Origin: Helicobacter himalayensis | GTDB lineage: Bacteria; Campylobacterota; Campylobacteria; Campylobacterales; Helicobacteraceae | Direction of reading: 5' to 3' | Assembly (NCBI RefSeq): GCF_001602095.1 | Contig: NZ_CP014991.1 | Span: forward strand, 62,001-126,000 | Length of the DNA stretch: 64,000 nucleotides | Shown: one piece after another, positions 46,054 to 53,279 of the stretch | How the letters are laid out: every line of letters begins with the position of its first letter | Numbering within the stretch: the first letter of the stretch is position 1 | Made by a program: the position numbers and the translations under genes | The notes under the pieces: generated by a model | The model's input: the letters and a program-made list of their open reading frames with translations, nothing else | Told to the model about the DNA's origin: nothing | Database searches by the model: none

Positions 46054-46062
46054 CCCCCCCCC
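46054..46062 (-). repeat. C9/G9 homopolymer in the GT8 gene
   Basis: Nine C on the plus strand (G9 in the gene). With nine the gene is out of frame. Eight, or eleven, would join the N-terminal frame to the frame starting VSNNPF. Confidence 0.85.
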
Positions 46063-46253
46063 ATAGAAGCATTAACTAGTAGAGGCATTGATTGGTGATT
46101 TTTAGCCTGCAATACTATCCCATACATTAGCACAGCGGTGTATTTGATATAACCTTTACTAACGCCAAAAACCACATGATAGGTATTTTGTTTGGCGTCA
46201 TAAGTGTGTGAATTTTTCATTTTGTAATCTCCTAAGACATAATTTAGTGGTGG

Positions 46254-46282
46254 CATTATACCAAAACGCCAAGACGCACAGA
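46254..46282 (-). promoter_or_regulatory. Promoter repeat copy A, ahead of the GT8 gene
   Basis: This 29-bp sequence contains TTTTGG-TATAAT on the minus strand (-10 at 46255-46260). It is identical to copy B at 47489-47517. A further TTAAGCAAA is shared on the outer side. It lies 34 bases before the GT8 ATG. Confidence 0.6.
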
Positions 46283-46293
46283 TTAAGCAAAAG

Positions 46294-47439
46294 CTAAATG
46301 CCTAAAAATCGCTCCAATTGCTTCACGCTTGCAGTAATATCAAATCTTTGAGAGTGTTTGAATGCTTTTTGTGCAAAAGCTTCGCTTGTGCGTTTATCTT
46401 TATACATTATCTCCATAGCACGAGCTAGAGAATCTGCATTACCACTTTCAAAAAACATACCGCATTCTCCTAAAGTCTCATTATAAAGGATTTCTTTGCT
46501 TGTAGGGATATCACTTGCGATAATTGGCTTACCTAAGACACAGGATTCTGCTAACACCAAAGCAAAGCCCTCATAATATGAAGCGGAGATGCATACATCG
46601 CAAGTTTTGAGATAAGCATAAGGATTATCTTGGAATCCCAAAAATCTTACATTTGTGACATTTTGAGATGCTATCATTTCCTCTAGCTCTTTTTGGTGAT
46701 TTTTACCCTCACCTATAAACCATATTTCATATTTATAGCCATTATCTTGGAGTATTTTGTTTGCCTTTAAAAGCACATCGCAACCTTTTTGATGGCTAAG
46801 TCTGCCTATTTGTGCAAATACAAAACCATTTTTTGGGATATCTTTAATATTTGCTTTGTGTAAAATGGCATCTTTATTAATAGGATTATATATTACCTCG
46901 ATATGCTTGTGTGCAAGCTCTGGGTATAACTCCAATAAAGATTGTTTGACTCTATGGCTTACGCATATTAATCCATCTAGTGCCAAATATGCTCTACATT
47001 CATTTTCATCTCGTTTGCCACTCCTAAGTTTATCAAGCTCAATGTGGATATAGCCTAATTTTTTTCCGCCATACTTTTGAGAAATATATACGGTGCTAAT
47101 CCCCTCTAAGAATCCGAGATTTATATCATAATGTGTTTTTATGAAATAGTTAATAAGCTTAGGATTGTTTAATACACGCCTTTTCCAAAATTTATTTAAA
47201 AATCGCCATTTGCCAAATATATGTGGAAAACTAAACACTTTATGGAGGTGCTCTTCACACCATTGTAGATATACATCTTGCTTCTTTTTTCGATTAAAAA
47301 CAAATCTATATCACTTTTAGGATCTACCCCCCCCCTCTTTTTTTATTGCAGATTGATCACACCAGTGTGATAAAAAGTCTATAAGCACTCTCTCAGCTCC
47401 ACCACCACCTATGCCTAAATTACAAATAAGAATCTTCAT
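46294..47439 (-). pseudogene. GT4 family glycosyltransferase, interrupted at a G9 tract and an A6 tract (phase-off)
   Basis: From ATG 47439 (AAAGGAG upstream) the frame reads MKILICNLGIGGGGAERVLIDFL, the GT4 N-terminal donor loop. It enters G9 (47327-47335) and stops at GGGRS. Eight G would give VDPKSDIDLFLIEK. A seventh A in the A6 run (47285-47290) would then lead into KQDVYLQWCEEHLHKVFSFPHIFG. The remaining 314 codons are intact, with GFVFAQIGRLSHQKGCDVLLKA, FLGFQDNPYAYLKTCDVCISASYYEGFALVLAESCVLGKPIIA and the GT4 E-x7-E motif. N- and C-terminal parts lie in the same frame but are separated by TAA and TGA, so two compensating changes are needed. Partial translation from internal ATG 47238 would lack the acceptor domain. 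Confidence 0.72.
47327..47335 (-). repeat. C9/G9 homopolymer in the GT4 gene
   Basis: Nine C on the plus strand (G9 in the gene), the second tract of this length in the island. The present length leads to a stop six codons after the first glycine. Confidence 0.85.
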
Positions 47440-47455
47440 TTCTTCGCTCCTTTGT

Positions 47456-47484
47456 TCTATCAGATGTAAATAGATGAAAGCAAA
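47456..47484. repeat. Displaced 29-bp GT8 coding fragment between promoter copy B and the GT4 gene
   Basis: This is the second copy of 46010-46038. In copy A the distance from promoter repeat to fragment is about 215 bases. Here it is four bases, so the 5' part of a GT8 gene was deleted and the fragment was left upstream of the GT4 ribosome site. Confidence 0.75.
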
Positions 47485-47488
47485 GCGA

Positions 47489-47517
47489 CATTATACCAAA
47501 ACGCCAAGACGCACAGA
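47489..47517 (-). promoter_or_regulatory. Promoter repeat copy B, ahead of the GT4 gene
   Basis: Identical to 46254-46282 over 29 bp, with TATAAT on the minus strand at 47490-47495. It lies 50 bases before the GT4 ATG at 47439. Confidence 0.6.
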
Positions 47518-47549
47518 GTTTAAGCAAACCTAAATTACAATCTTAAATT

Positions 47550-48653
47550 TTATTGTTCTTTTACGCTCATTCCTATAAGCACGGATTCTATAAGCTCATC
47601 GATGTCGCCATCTAGCACCGCGCTTGTATTGCTTGTGACGTAGTTTGAGCGTAGGTCTTTTACCTGCTGATAGGGGGCTAGGACATAAGAGCGGATTTGA
47701 TGCCCCCAGCCTATCTCGCTTAAATCCTTAGAATCTGCCTCGCCTTGCTGTTTTGCACGCTCGAGTTCATAGAGTTTGCTTTGTAGCATTTTTAGCGCGG
47801 TGGCTTTGTTTTTGTGCTGTGAGCGGTCATTTTGGCATTGCACGACTATGCCTGAGGGCAAATGTGTAATGCGAATGGCGGATTCTGTTTTATTGATATG
47901 TTGTCCGCCCGCGCCACTTGCGCGATAGGTGTCAATTCTAATATCCTTTTCCTCGATTGTGATTTGTATGTCATCATCGAGCTCAGGGCTTACTTGCACG
48001 CTAGCAAAGCTCGTGTGGCGCTTGGCATTAGCATCAAAGGGGGAGATTCTCACAAGCCTATGCACACCATTTTCGCTTTTTGCGTAACCATAGGCATTTT
48101 CACCTTTGATGATGAATGCCACGCCTTTCATTCCCGCTTCCTCGCCATCTTGATAGTCTAGTAATTCGACTTTATACCCTCTGCGCTCTGCCCAGCGCAA
48201 ATACATACGATAGAGCATACTTGCCCAATCTTGTGATTCTGTCCCGCCAGCGCCGGGCTGAATGGTAAAAATCGCATTTGCACCATCATTTTCGCCATTT
48301 AGCATCACCGCGATTTCTAGCTCGCTAATTGTGTGCCTTAGCTCGCTTGATTGAGAAAAAAGCTCTTGCAGGCTAGATTCATCATTTTCAGCGCTTAGAA
48401 GCTCAAAAAGCTCTTCAGAATCCCTCACGCTTCTATCCGCGTTTTCAAAAGATTCCAAAAGACGTGTGATTTTACGCTTTTGTCTGCCAAGCTCGCCAGC
48501 TTTTTTAGAATCTGCCCATAAATTTGGATCTAGCTCCAAGCGTGCAATTTCCTCTAGTTCCTTTCGCAATGCCGATAGATTAATCATCTTAGCGACATTT
48601 TCAACCTTCCCACTAAGCTCTTTTAATAACTCGCCATATTCGTAATTATCCAT
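47550..48653 (-). CDS. prfB: Peptide chain release factor 2, without programmed frameshift
   Basis: RF2 releases finished proteins at UGA and UAA. The 367-residue protein is one open frame. It has the SPF anticodon-like tripeptide in [19 protein letters not shown] and the catalytic GGQ in [23 protein letters not shown]. Many bacteria autoregulate prfB through an in-frame UGA near codon 26. Here that region reads straight through, so this control is absent, as in related Campylobacterota to my knowledge. It lies just outside the glycosyltransferase island. Confidence 0.95.
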   Translation of the reverse strand: MDNYEYGELLKELSGKVENVAKMINLSALRKELEEIARLELDPNLWADSKKAGELGRQKRKITRLLESFENADRSVRDSEELFELLSAENDESSLQELFSQSSELRHTISELEIAVMLNGENDGANAIFTIQPGAGGTESQDWASMLYRMYLRWAERRGYKVELLDYQDGEEAGMKGVAFIIKGENAYGYAKSENGVHRLVRISPFDANAKRHTSFASVQVSPELDDDIQITIEEKDIRIDTYRASGAGGQHINKTESAIRITHLPSGIVVQCQNDRSQHKNKATALKMLQSKLYELERAKQQGEADSKDLSEIGWGHQIRSYVLAPYQQVKDLRSNYVTSNTSAVLDGDIDELIESVLIGMSVKEQ

Positions 48654-48695
48654 ATTTTGCCCCTTGTGAGATTCTCTATTTTGTGATGCGCGTTT

Positions 48696-49412
48696 TCACA
48701 CACCACCAAAGCGTCTTGTGCGTTTGTGGAATTTTTCGATAATTGTTTCTAGCTCATTTGAGGTGAAATCTGGAAAAAGCGTCTTTGTCCAAAAAATCTC
48801 GGCATACGCGCATTGCCAAAGTAAGAAATTTGAAAGTCGCTTTTCCCCGCCTGTGCGGATAAGTAAATCCACATCACAAGCGATTTTTGTATCCAAATGC
48901 GATTCTATCCCGCGTGCAATGCCACTAAGGCAATTTGCAGAATCTAGCGCGCTTAGACGCGCTAGCTCACCGCTTTTATAAAGTGAAAGCACACTTCGAG
49001 AGAGTTCATCTTTTGAACCATAATTAAGTGCGAGAAGTTGCGTCAATCCCGTGTTTTGCGCGGTTTGAGTTTGGGTTAGGTGGATTAAGTTTTGCAGATT
49101 CTTACTTAGCGCGCTAATATCGCCAATAGCCACAAAGCGGATATTATGCTTTTGATACACCTTAAGCTCGCTTTTTAAATATCGCTCCAAAAGGCGCATT
49201 AGAAAATCCACCTCCTGCTTTGGGCGCTGCCAATTTTCCGTAGAAAAGGCGTAAAGTGTAAGAAAAGCGATATTTTTGTTCGCACAATATTGTGTGATTT
49301 CGCGCACAACTTTTGCACCTTCTTTATGCCCAAAAGTGCGATTTTTGCCACGATTTTGCGCCCATCGCCCATTGCCGTCCATAATGATTGCAATATGTTT
49401 GAGTGTTTGCAT
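48696..49412 (-). CDS. uppS: Undecaprenyl pyrophosphate synthase
   Basis: UppS makes the C55 lipid carrier for peptidoglycan and O-antigen. The 238-residue protein begins IAIIMDGNGRWAQNRGKNRTFGHKEGAKVVREI, the cis-prenyltransferase signature with the catalytic aspartate. It has LTLYAFSTENWQRPKQEVDFLMRL and ends with DLLIRTGGEKRLSNFLLWQCAYAEIFWTKTLFPDF. AAGGGAA precedes the ATG. It is in line with the acetyltransferase upstream and prfB downstream. Confidence 0.95.
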   Translation of the reverse strand: MQTLKHIAIIMDGNGRWAQNRGKNRTFGHKEGAKVVREITQYCANKNIAFLTLYAFSTENWQRPKQEVDFLMRLLERYLKSELKVYQKHNIRFVAIGDISALSKNLQNLIHLTQTQTAQNTGLTQLLALNYGSKDELSRSVLSLYKSGELARLSALDSANCLSGIARGIESHLDTKIACDVDLLIRTGGEKRLSNFLLWQCAYAEIFWTKTLFPDFTSNELETIIEKFHKRTRRFGGV

Positions 49413-49432
49413 ACAAATTCCCTTAAAATCTC

Positions 49433-49903
49433 TTACAATTTCCGCAAAAGGCGCGCAGGATTCCCCGCATAGAATCCACTTTTTGTAATATCTTTGCTCA
49501 CTACGCTTCCTGCGCCAATGACGACATTATCACAGATATTTACAGGTAGGATTGTCGCATTTGAGCCAATGCTTACATTGTTGCCAATTTTTGTGCTTTG
49601 CCACTGCGCTTTGTCTTTTGTCGGCGCACCCTCTTTAAACAAATCATTCACAAACATCACGCCGTGCCCAATAAAGCACTCCTCCCCAATCTCCACAAGC
49701 GAGCAAATAAAGCTATGGCTTTGCACGCGCGTTCTTGCGCCGATTTTTACTTCACTTTGGATTTCGCAAAATGGTCCCACGAACACATTTTCACCAAGCT
49801 CGCAACCATAAATATTGCAAGGTGTGATGATATGCACGCCTTTGGCGCAGGATTTTGGGTTGATGGCAGAATCTTGTAATTTTATAGAATCTTGTGATTT
49901 CAT
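49433..49903 (-). CDS. Hexapeptide-repeat (left-handed beta-helix) acetyltransferase, WlbB/WbpD-like
   Basis: The 156-residue protein consists mostly of isoleucine-patch hexapeptide repeats (FVGPFCEIQSEVKIGARTRVQSHSFICSLVEIGEECFIGHGVMFVND). It ends with KIGNNVSIGSNATILPVNICDNVVIGAGSVVSKDI and the GNPARLLRKL tail. This matches N-acetyltransferases acting on UDP-3-amino sugar intermediates for O-antigen (WlbB/WbpD). Helices at the ends are short. The substrate is inferred from family resemblance. Adjacent genes are uppS and the methylase-like gene. Confidence 0.72.
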   Translation of the reverse strand: MKSQDSIKLQDSAINPKSCAKGVHIITPCNIYGCELGENVFVGPFCEIQSEVKIGARTRVQSHSFICSLVEIGEECFIGHGVMFVNDLFKEGAPTKDKAQWQSTKIGNNVSIGSNATILPVNICDNVVIGAGSVVSKDITKSGFYAGNPARLLRKL

Positions 49904-49928
49904 ATTATGCCTTTTAACGCGTGGGAGC

Positions 49929-51599
49929 TTACTCGCGCAAAGATTCTAGCTCGGATTTGATGGATTCTAATTTTTCATTTAAATCACAAAGGCGCTGAAA
50001 TTTCTCTTCGGCATTCTTTTTAAAATCAAGCGGGATTCTAAGCTCTTTAAGATTTTCCACATCGATGGTTTTAATGTAATGTGCATAAAGCTCACCAAGT
50101 GCCTTCTGTCCGCTATGTGAGTAAAAGTAGCAATAGAGTCCAAGTGCTTCAATCTTGCTTCTTGCGCGCACGATGACGATGCCCGTATTTGCCACTGCAA
50201 GGGTGGAGTTGAGATTCTCACCAAAAATACCAACCTTTGGTGTGCTTCCGCGTAAAGAAAGGCAAATATCATAGGCTTTGAGCGCGTATTTTTTTATCTT
50301 TGCTTTATCTCCTAATGTGCGCAAGGTGCTAAAGCTTTTGCTGATTCCATAATCGCTAAAATCTGCTAAACCGACATCATAATAAGTGATTTTTGTATTA
50401 TTTTTCCCACCATAGACGCGCTGTCCGCGAAAAATTGTTACTAAATCACCAAGTAAAAGGCTTTTTGTCTGGGTATCTTGCTCTTTTTTTTTCACAATGG
50501 GAAGATTGTATTTTGGCAGTTCGCTATAAGGCGTGAGAAAGCAAAAGTCATTATTTTTGCGCGCAAAAAAGCATTCCAGCAGAGAATCTAAATTTATCAG
50601 GCGATTATACTTGCCATCTTTTTTCCAAAAGCGCTCATTTTTGGCATCAATGCTTAGAATCTCCTTGTTATTTGGGGAAAGCACCAACACGCAAAAATCC
50701 GCATTTTGGTGTGGAAAAATATTCTTTGGTAGCTCGATAATTGCCTCTATTAGCCCTTGCTTATAGAATCGTTGCATAAATTCGCTTTCAATGCTTGATT
50801 TTTGCAGGGTTTGCGTGCGCAAAACAAACACACCGCGCTTTTTAAGATGATAGAGCGCGTGGATTAAAAACACCCATTCAGAATAAGTCTTTGCTAGCCC
50901 GTGCAACTCGCGAAAGCGTTTATCATCTTTGAGATATTCCACGCCGATATGTGAGACATTTGGCGGATTACACATAATCTTATCAAAGCGAGAATCAAAG
51001 CAAGGTGCTTTTAAAATATCATTTACCATAAGATTTTCAAAGCTTAGATTTGAAAGTATGCAAATAAGCTTCGCCACCTTTGCCAAGCGGGGATCTAGCT
51101 CCTCGCCATAGAGCGAGACTTGCGCGTGCTTTTCTTGTGTGACTTGAGAAATTATCAAAAACAGCGAACCAATGCCATAGCAGGGATTATAAATACTCTC
51201 GCCATCTTTAATATCAAGCAAACGCACCAAAAGTTCATTGACTTCCAAAGGCGTGGAATAGTAATAGAGTTTATTTGCTGTCTTTTTTTGCGTGACAATA
51301 TGCAAAAATTCCTCAATATCATTGAGCTGGGTTGAAGCACTTTGCAGCATTTTAAAGATTTTTAAAAAATTAATGTTTGGATTTATAGCGATAAATTGCT
51401 CTGCATCTATAAGTTTTTTTAGCTCTAAATCAAGCTGGGCGAAAATATTTTTCCGTTTTTGCCCTTGCGCGATAAAATCCTCTAAAATTTCTGGCGCATG
51501 GTTTTTCAAAATAAAAAGCTCTAACATAATACTTATAGAATCTAGCATATCCACATGATAGCGCTTAATGTATTCAAAGCACGCGAGAAGTTTTTCCAA
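49929..51599 (-). CDS. Fused HsdM-HsdS-like DNA methylase with eroded catalytic motifs
   Basis: The 556-residue protein starts with a helical HsdM-type N-domain (1-110). An N6-adenine methylase core follows: YYSTPLEVNELLVRLLDIKDGESIYNPCYGIGSLFLI, FDKIMCNPPNVSHIG and VLRTQTLQKSSIESEFMQRFYKQGLIEAIIELPKNIF. The last 180 residues resemble one HsdS target-recognition half with its coiled coil (LLLGDLVTIFRGQRVYGG, then AEEKFQRLCDLNEKLESIKSELESLRE). Motif I normally reads DPACGSGGF but is NPCYGIGSL (138-146). Motif IV normally reads NPPF/Y but is NPPN (211-214). So it may bind DNA without methylating well. TTG start; AAGGAA six bases ahead. No restriction subunit is nearby. Confidence 0.7.
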   Translation of the reverse strand: MEKLLACFEYIKRYHVDMLDSISIMLELFILKNHAPEILEDFIAQGQKRKNIFAQLDLELKKLIDAEQFIAINPNINFLKIFKMLQSASTQLNDIEEFLHIVTQKKTANKLYYYSTPLEVNELLVRLLDIKDGESIYNPCYGIGSLFLIISQVTQEKHAQVSLYGEELDPRLAKVAKLICILSNLSFENLMVNDILKAPCFDSRFDKIMCNPPNVSHIGVEYLKDDKRFRELHGLAKTYSEWVFLIHALYHLKKRGVFVLRTQTLQKSSIESEFMQRFYKQGLIEAIIELPKNIFPHQNADFCVLVLSPNNKEILSIDAKNERFWKKDGKYNRLINLDSLLECFFARKNNDFCFLTPYSELPKYNLPIVKKKEQDTQTKSLLLGDLVTIFRGQRVYGGKNNTKITYYDVGLADFSDYGISKSFSTLRTLGDKAKIKKYALKAYDICLSLRGSTPKVGIFGENLNSTLAVANTGIVIVRARSKIEALGLYCYFYSHSGQKALGELYAHYIKTIDVENLKELRIPLDFKKNAEEKFQRLCDLNEKLESIKSELESLRE

Positions 51600-51697
51600 G
51601 AGAATTTCCTTAAAAATAATGTTTCAAATTAATATTGCTGATTTTGGGAGATTTTAGCAAAATAAGCTTTGAAAATCCCTTATAGATTTTTTGCTTC

Positions 51698-51703
51698 ATT
51701 ATA
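51698..51703 (-). promoter_or_regulatory. Possible -10 box for the HsdM/HsdS-like gene
   Basis: ATTATAAT gives TATAAT on both strands here. On the minus strand it is about 100 bases upstream of the TTG at 51599. No -35 is evident. Confidence 0.3.
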
Positions 51704-51764
51704 ATTCTTTTGCTCATATCATCTCGCTTGCGCTTATGCGCATACTTGGTGTTTTTTTAAATTG

Positions 51765-51778
51765 AGAATCTAGATTCT
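51765..51778. repeat. Head-to-head AGAATC palindrome in the intergenic region
   Basis: AGAATCT followed directly by AGATTCT is a perfect 14-bp palindrome, one of several such motif pairs in the window. The rest of 51600-51826 is AT-rich with no gene I can support. Confidence 0.6.
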
Positions 51779-51826
51779 GCGCGCGAAGGCGCAAGTGATA
51801 CTGCCTATAAAGAAATGGGTTTAAAG

Positions 51827-51845
51827 TTGGAATATCTTTTGCTTT
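51827..51845 (+). promoter_or_regulatory. Sigma-54 (RpoN) promoter for the flgP-like/flgQ-like genes
   Basis: TTGGAA-TATCTT-TTGCTTT has GG (51829-51830) and GC (51841-51842) separated by exactly ten bases. This matches the -24/-12 RpoN pattern and the Helicobacter GGAA-N6-TTGC form. The predicted start near 51853 leaves a leader of about 27 bases. RpoN drives rod, hook and basal-body genes in this phylum. Confidence 0.7.
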
Positions 51846-51879
51846 TTGCCTAAAGTAAATCAAGTCAAAGGATTGAAAT

Positions 51880-52584
51880 ATGAAAAACAAAGTGCTTAGA
51901 GGATCAATAGTCGCCACGATGGTGCTTTTTGTCAGTGGTTGTGGTGGATTGTTTGATGTGGGGGGCAATGCGAACAATGCAAATGGGCTTATCCCTCCAA
52001 GCGCGCAAGGTGGGAACTACGCGCCAATAACGCCACCAACCTATCCGCCAATGCCAGCATACAATCAAAGTCCAAATTTGCTTTCCACCCAAAACACACA
52101 ACGCCCACAGCGTGTAAATACAATGGTTATTGACAAAGTGGAAATTTCAGGTGTGAAAGACAATGAACCAAAGTTTGATAGAGATGATTCTATTATCTCC
52201 AGACGTAATAATCACGAAGAAGCACTTATCCCAAATTCACCAATGCTTACTGAAACAAACATTATCGAGCTAAATGCCGTAGGTATGGGAATCCCACCAG
52301 AAAATACTATTTCTCCCGGACAAGCAATGGCACTTGCAAAACGTGCGGCAATCGTAGATGCATACAGGCAAATAGGCGAAAAAATGTATGGTATCCGCTT
52401 GAATGCACAAGATACGGTAAAAGATATGGTGGTGCAAAATTCAACCGTTAGGACAAAAGTGCAAGCCCTTATTCGCAATGCTGAAATAAGCGAGAGCATT
52501 TGGAAAGATGGTGTTATGCAAGTAAGTATGCAACTAAAACTTGATGGTAGAATCTGGTATAAAGTCCTATCTGGTGGCAGATAA
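51880..52584 (+). CDS. LPP20-family outer-membrane lipoprotein, FlgP-like
   Basis: The 234-residue lipoprotein has a signal peptide with lipobox FVSGC (cysteine near residue 21). A proline- and asparagine-rich linker follows (25-75), then an LPP20-type domain (about 120-234): SPGQAMALAKRAAIVDAYRQIGEKMYGIRLNAQDTVKDMVVQNSTVRTKVQALIRNAEISESIWKDGVMQVSMQLKLDGR in outline. Campylobacter FlgP, which forms the basal disk around the flagellar motor, is an LPP20-family lipoprotein. A sigma-54 promoter and a second small lipoprotein gene downstream support that reading over Lpp20 itself. The exact homologue needs a tree. Confidence 0.68.
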   Translation: MKNKVLRGSIVATMVLFVSGCGGLFDVGGNANNANGLIPPSAQGGNYAPITPPTYPPMPAYNQSPNLLSTQNTQRPQRVNTMVIDKVEISGVKDNEPKFDRDDSIISRRNNHEEALIPNSPMLTETNIIELNAVGMGIPPENTISPGQAMALAKRAAIVDAYRQIGEKMYGIRLNAQDTVKDMVVQNSTVRTKVQALIRNAEISESIWKDGVMQVSMQLKLDGRIWYKVLSGGR

Positions 52585-52600
52585 GACTTTGCCATTAGTA

Positions 52601-53167
52601 ATGAGAAAGCATTTTTTTTACTCTATTATCCCTTTGATATTTTTCCTCAGCAGTTGCGCTGATGTGCTTGATAAGCTTAGCGCAACGCTTGGGGTAAATA
52701 ATGAGTCTGTCGAGCAAGAAGAAGAAATTATACAACCTACAAAATTTAAGATTCTCCAAGTGCAATCTCCGCAGTTTTCTTTTTATGATTTTACCACGAT
52801 ACTTTACAAAAAAAAACAGACAGAAATCACGCTCTACACGCTAGGAAAGCCTGTTGGGAAAATCACTATAAAAGAGAAAGAGATTTGTTTTAACAACGAC
52901 TGCGCGGGCAAATGGCGCGCGGCAAAAAACTTTTTTGGTGCGGTGAGTTATGGGGATTTGTTTGAGGATATTTTGTTTATGCGTGATATTTTTGAGGGTG
53001 AAGGCAAACGGATAGAAAAAAACAACACAACAATTCAGTGGTTTGTCAAAAATGAGCAAGAGATTTACTATGAGCGCACGCAGGATTACACGCTTTTTAG
53101 AAATTTAAGCACGGGCGTGAGCTTGGGAATCCAAGATTATAAAGTGAAAGTCAAAAAAGGCGAGTAA
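52601..53167 (+). CDS. Small lipoprotein, FlgQ-like by position
   Basis: The 188-residue protein begins MRKHFFYSIIPLIFFLSSCADVLDKL, a signal peptide ending in a lipobox (LSSC). The rest is beta-rich (ITLYTLGKPVGKITIKEKEICFNNDCAGKW, then QWFVKNEQEIYYERTQDYTLFRNL). Two cysteines in CFNNDC may pair. I recognise no domain. In Campylobacter flgP is followed by flgQ, also needed for motility, so this may be the counterpart. The frame is open upstream, but the ATG at 52601 starts the signal peptide. A T8 run at 52612-52619 follows the start. Confidence 0.55.
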   Translation: MRKHFFYSIIPLIFFLSSCADVLDKLSATLGVNNESVEQEEEIIQPTKFKILQVQSPQFSFYDFTTILYKKKQTEITLYTLGKPVGKITIKEKEICFNNDCAGKWRAAKNFFGAVSYGDLFEDILFMRDIFEGEGKRIEKNNTTIQWFVKNEQEIYYERTQDYTLFRNLSTGVSLGIQDYKVKVKKGE

Positions 53168-53186
53168 GATTACTTAGCAATGTGAT

Positions 53187-53215
53187 AGAATCTAGAATTG
53201 CGTTGCGAAGATTCT
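53187..53215 (+). terminator. Inverted AGAATCT pair downstream of the flgQ-like gene
   Basis: AGAATCT (53187-53193) and AGATTCT (53209-53215) can form a 7-bp stem with a 15-base loop, 19 bases after the stop. No T-run follows, so termination is only possible, not shown. Confidence 0.3.
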
Positions 53216-53279
53216 GTGAAAATCTAAATCAACACACAAAAGATTCCTAAAACTTCCAATCAACTAAGAAAGGCAGAAT

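Larger units (their letters stand above)
45064..46220 (-). pseudogene. GT8 family glycosyltransferase, frameshifted at a G9 tract and an A7 tract (phase-off)
   Basis: Three overlapping frames together make one GT8 (LPS galactosyl/glucosyltransferase-type) enzyme. The first, from the ATG at 46220 (AGGAG eight bases ahead), reads YHVVFGVSKGYIKYTAVLMYGIV. It enters G9 (46054-46062) and stops at GGGKQ. The second reads NNPFCFHLFTSDRDK, then CLYMDTDLLVLSDIREL (DxD metal site) and NYFNSGLMLINLKQWR, and stops at 45407 in A7 (45410-45416). The third reads NLISWSRQEYEESLQNPKIFHLSAHKPWHSKY. Removing one G and one A restores a single open frame. Slippage at G9 is expected to switch it on and off. The A7 break may be a second switch, a transcriptional-slippage site or a fixed mutation. 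Confidence 0.75.

Noticed and set aside
47550-48653. Programmed frameshift in prfB
   Set aside because: The gene is a single open frame from ATG to stop with no in-frame UGA near codon 26.
52612-52619. T8 run just after the start of the flgQ-like gene as a phase switch
   Set aside because: Eight T is short for slippage in an A+T-rich genome and the gene is in frame; noted only.
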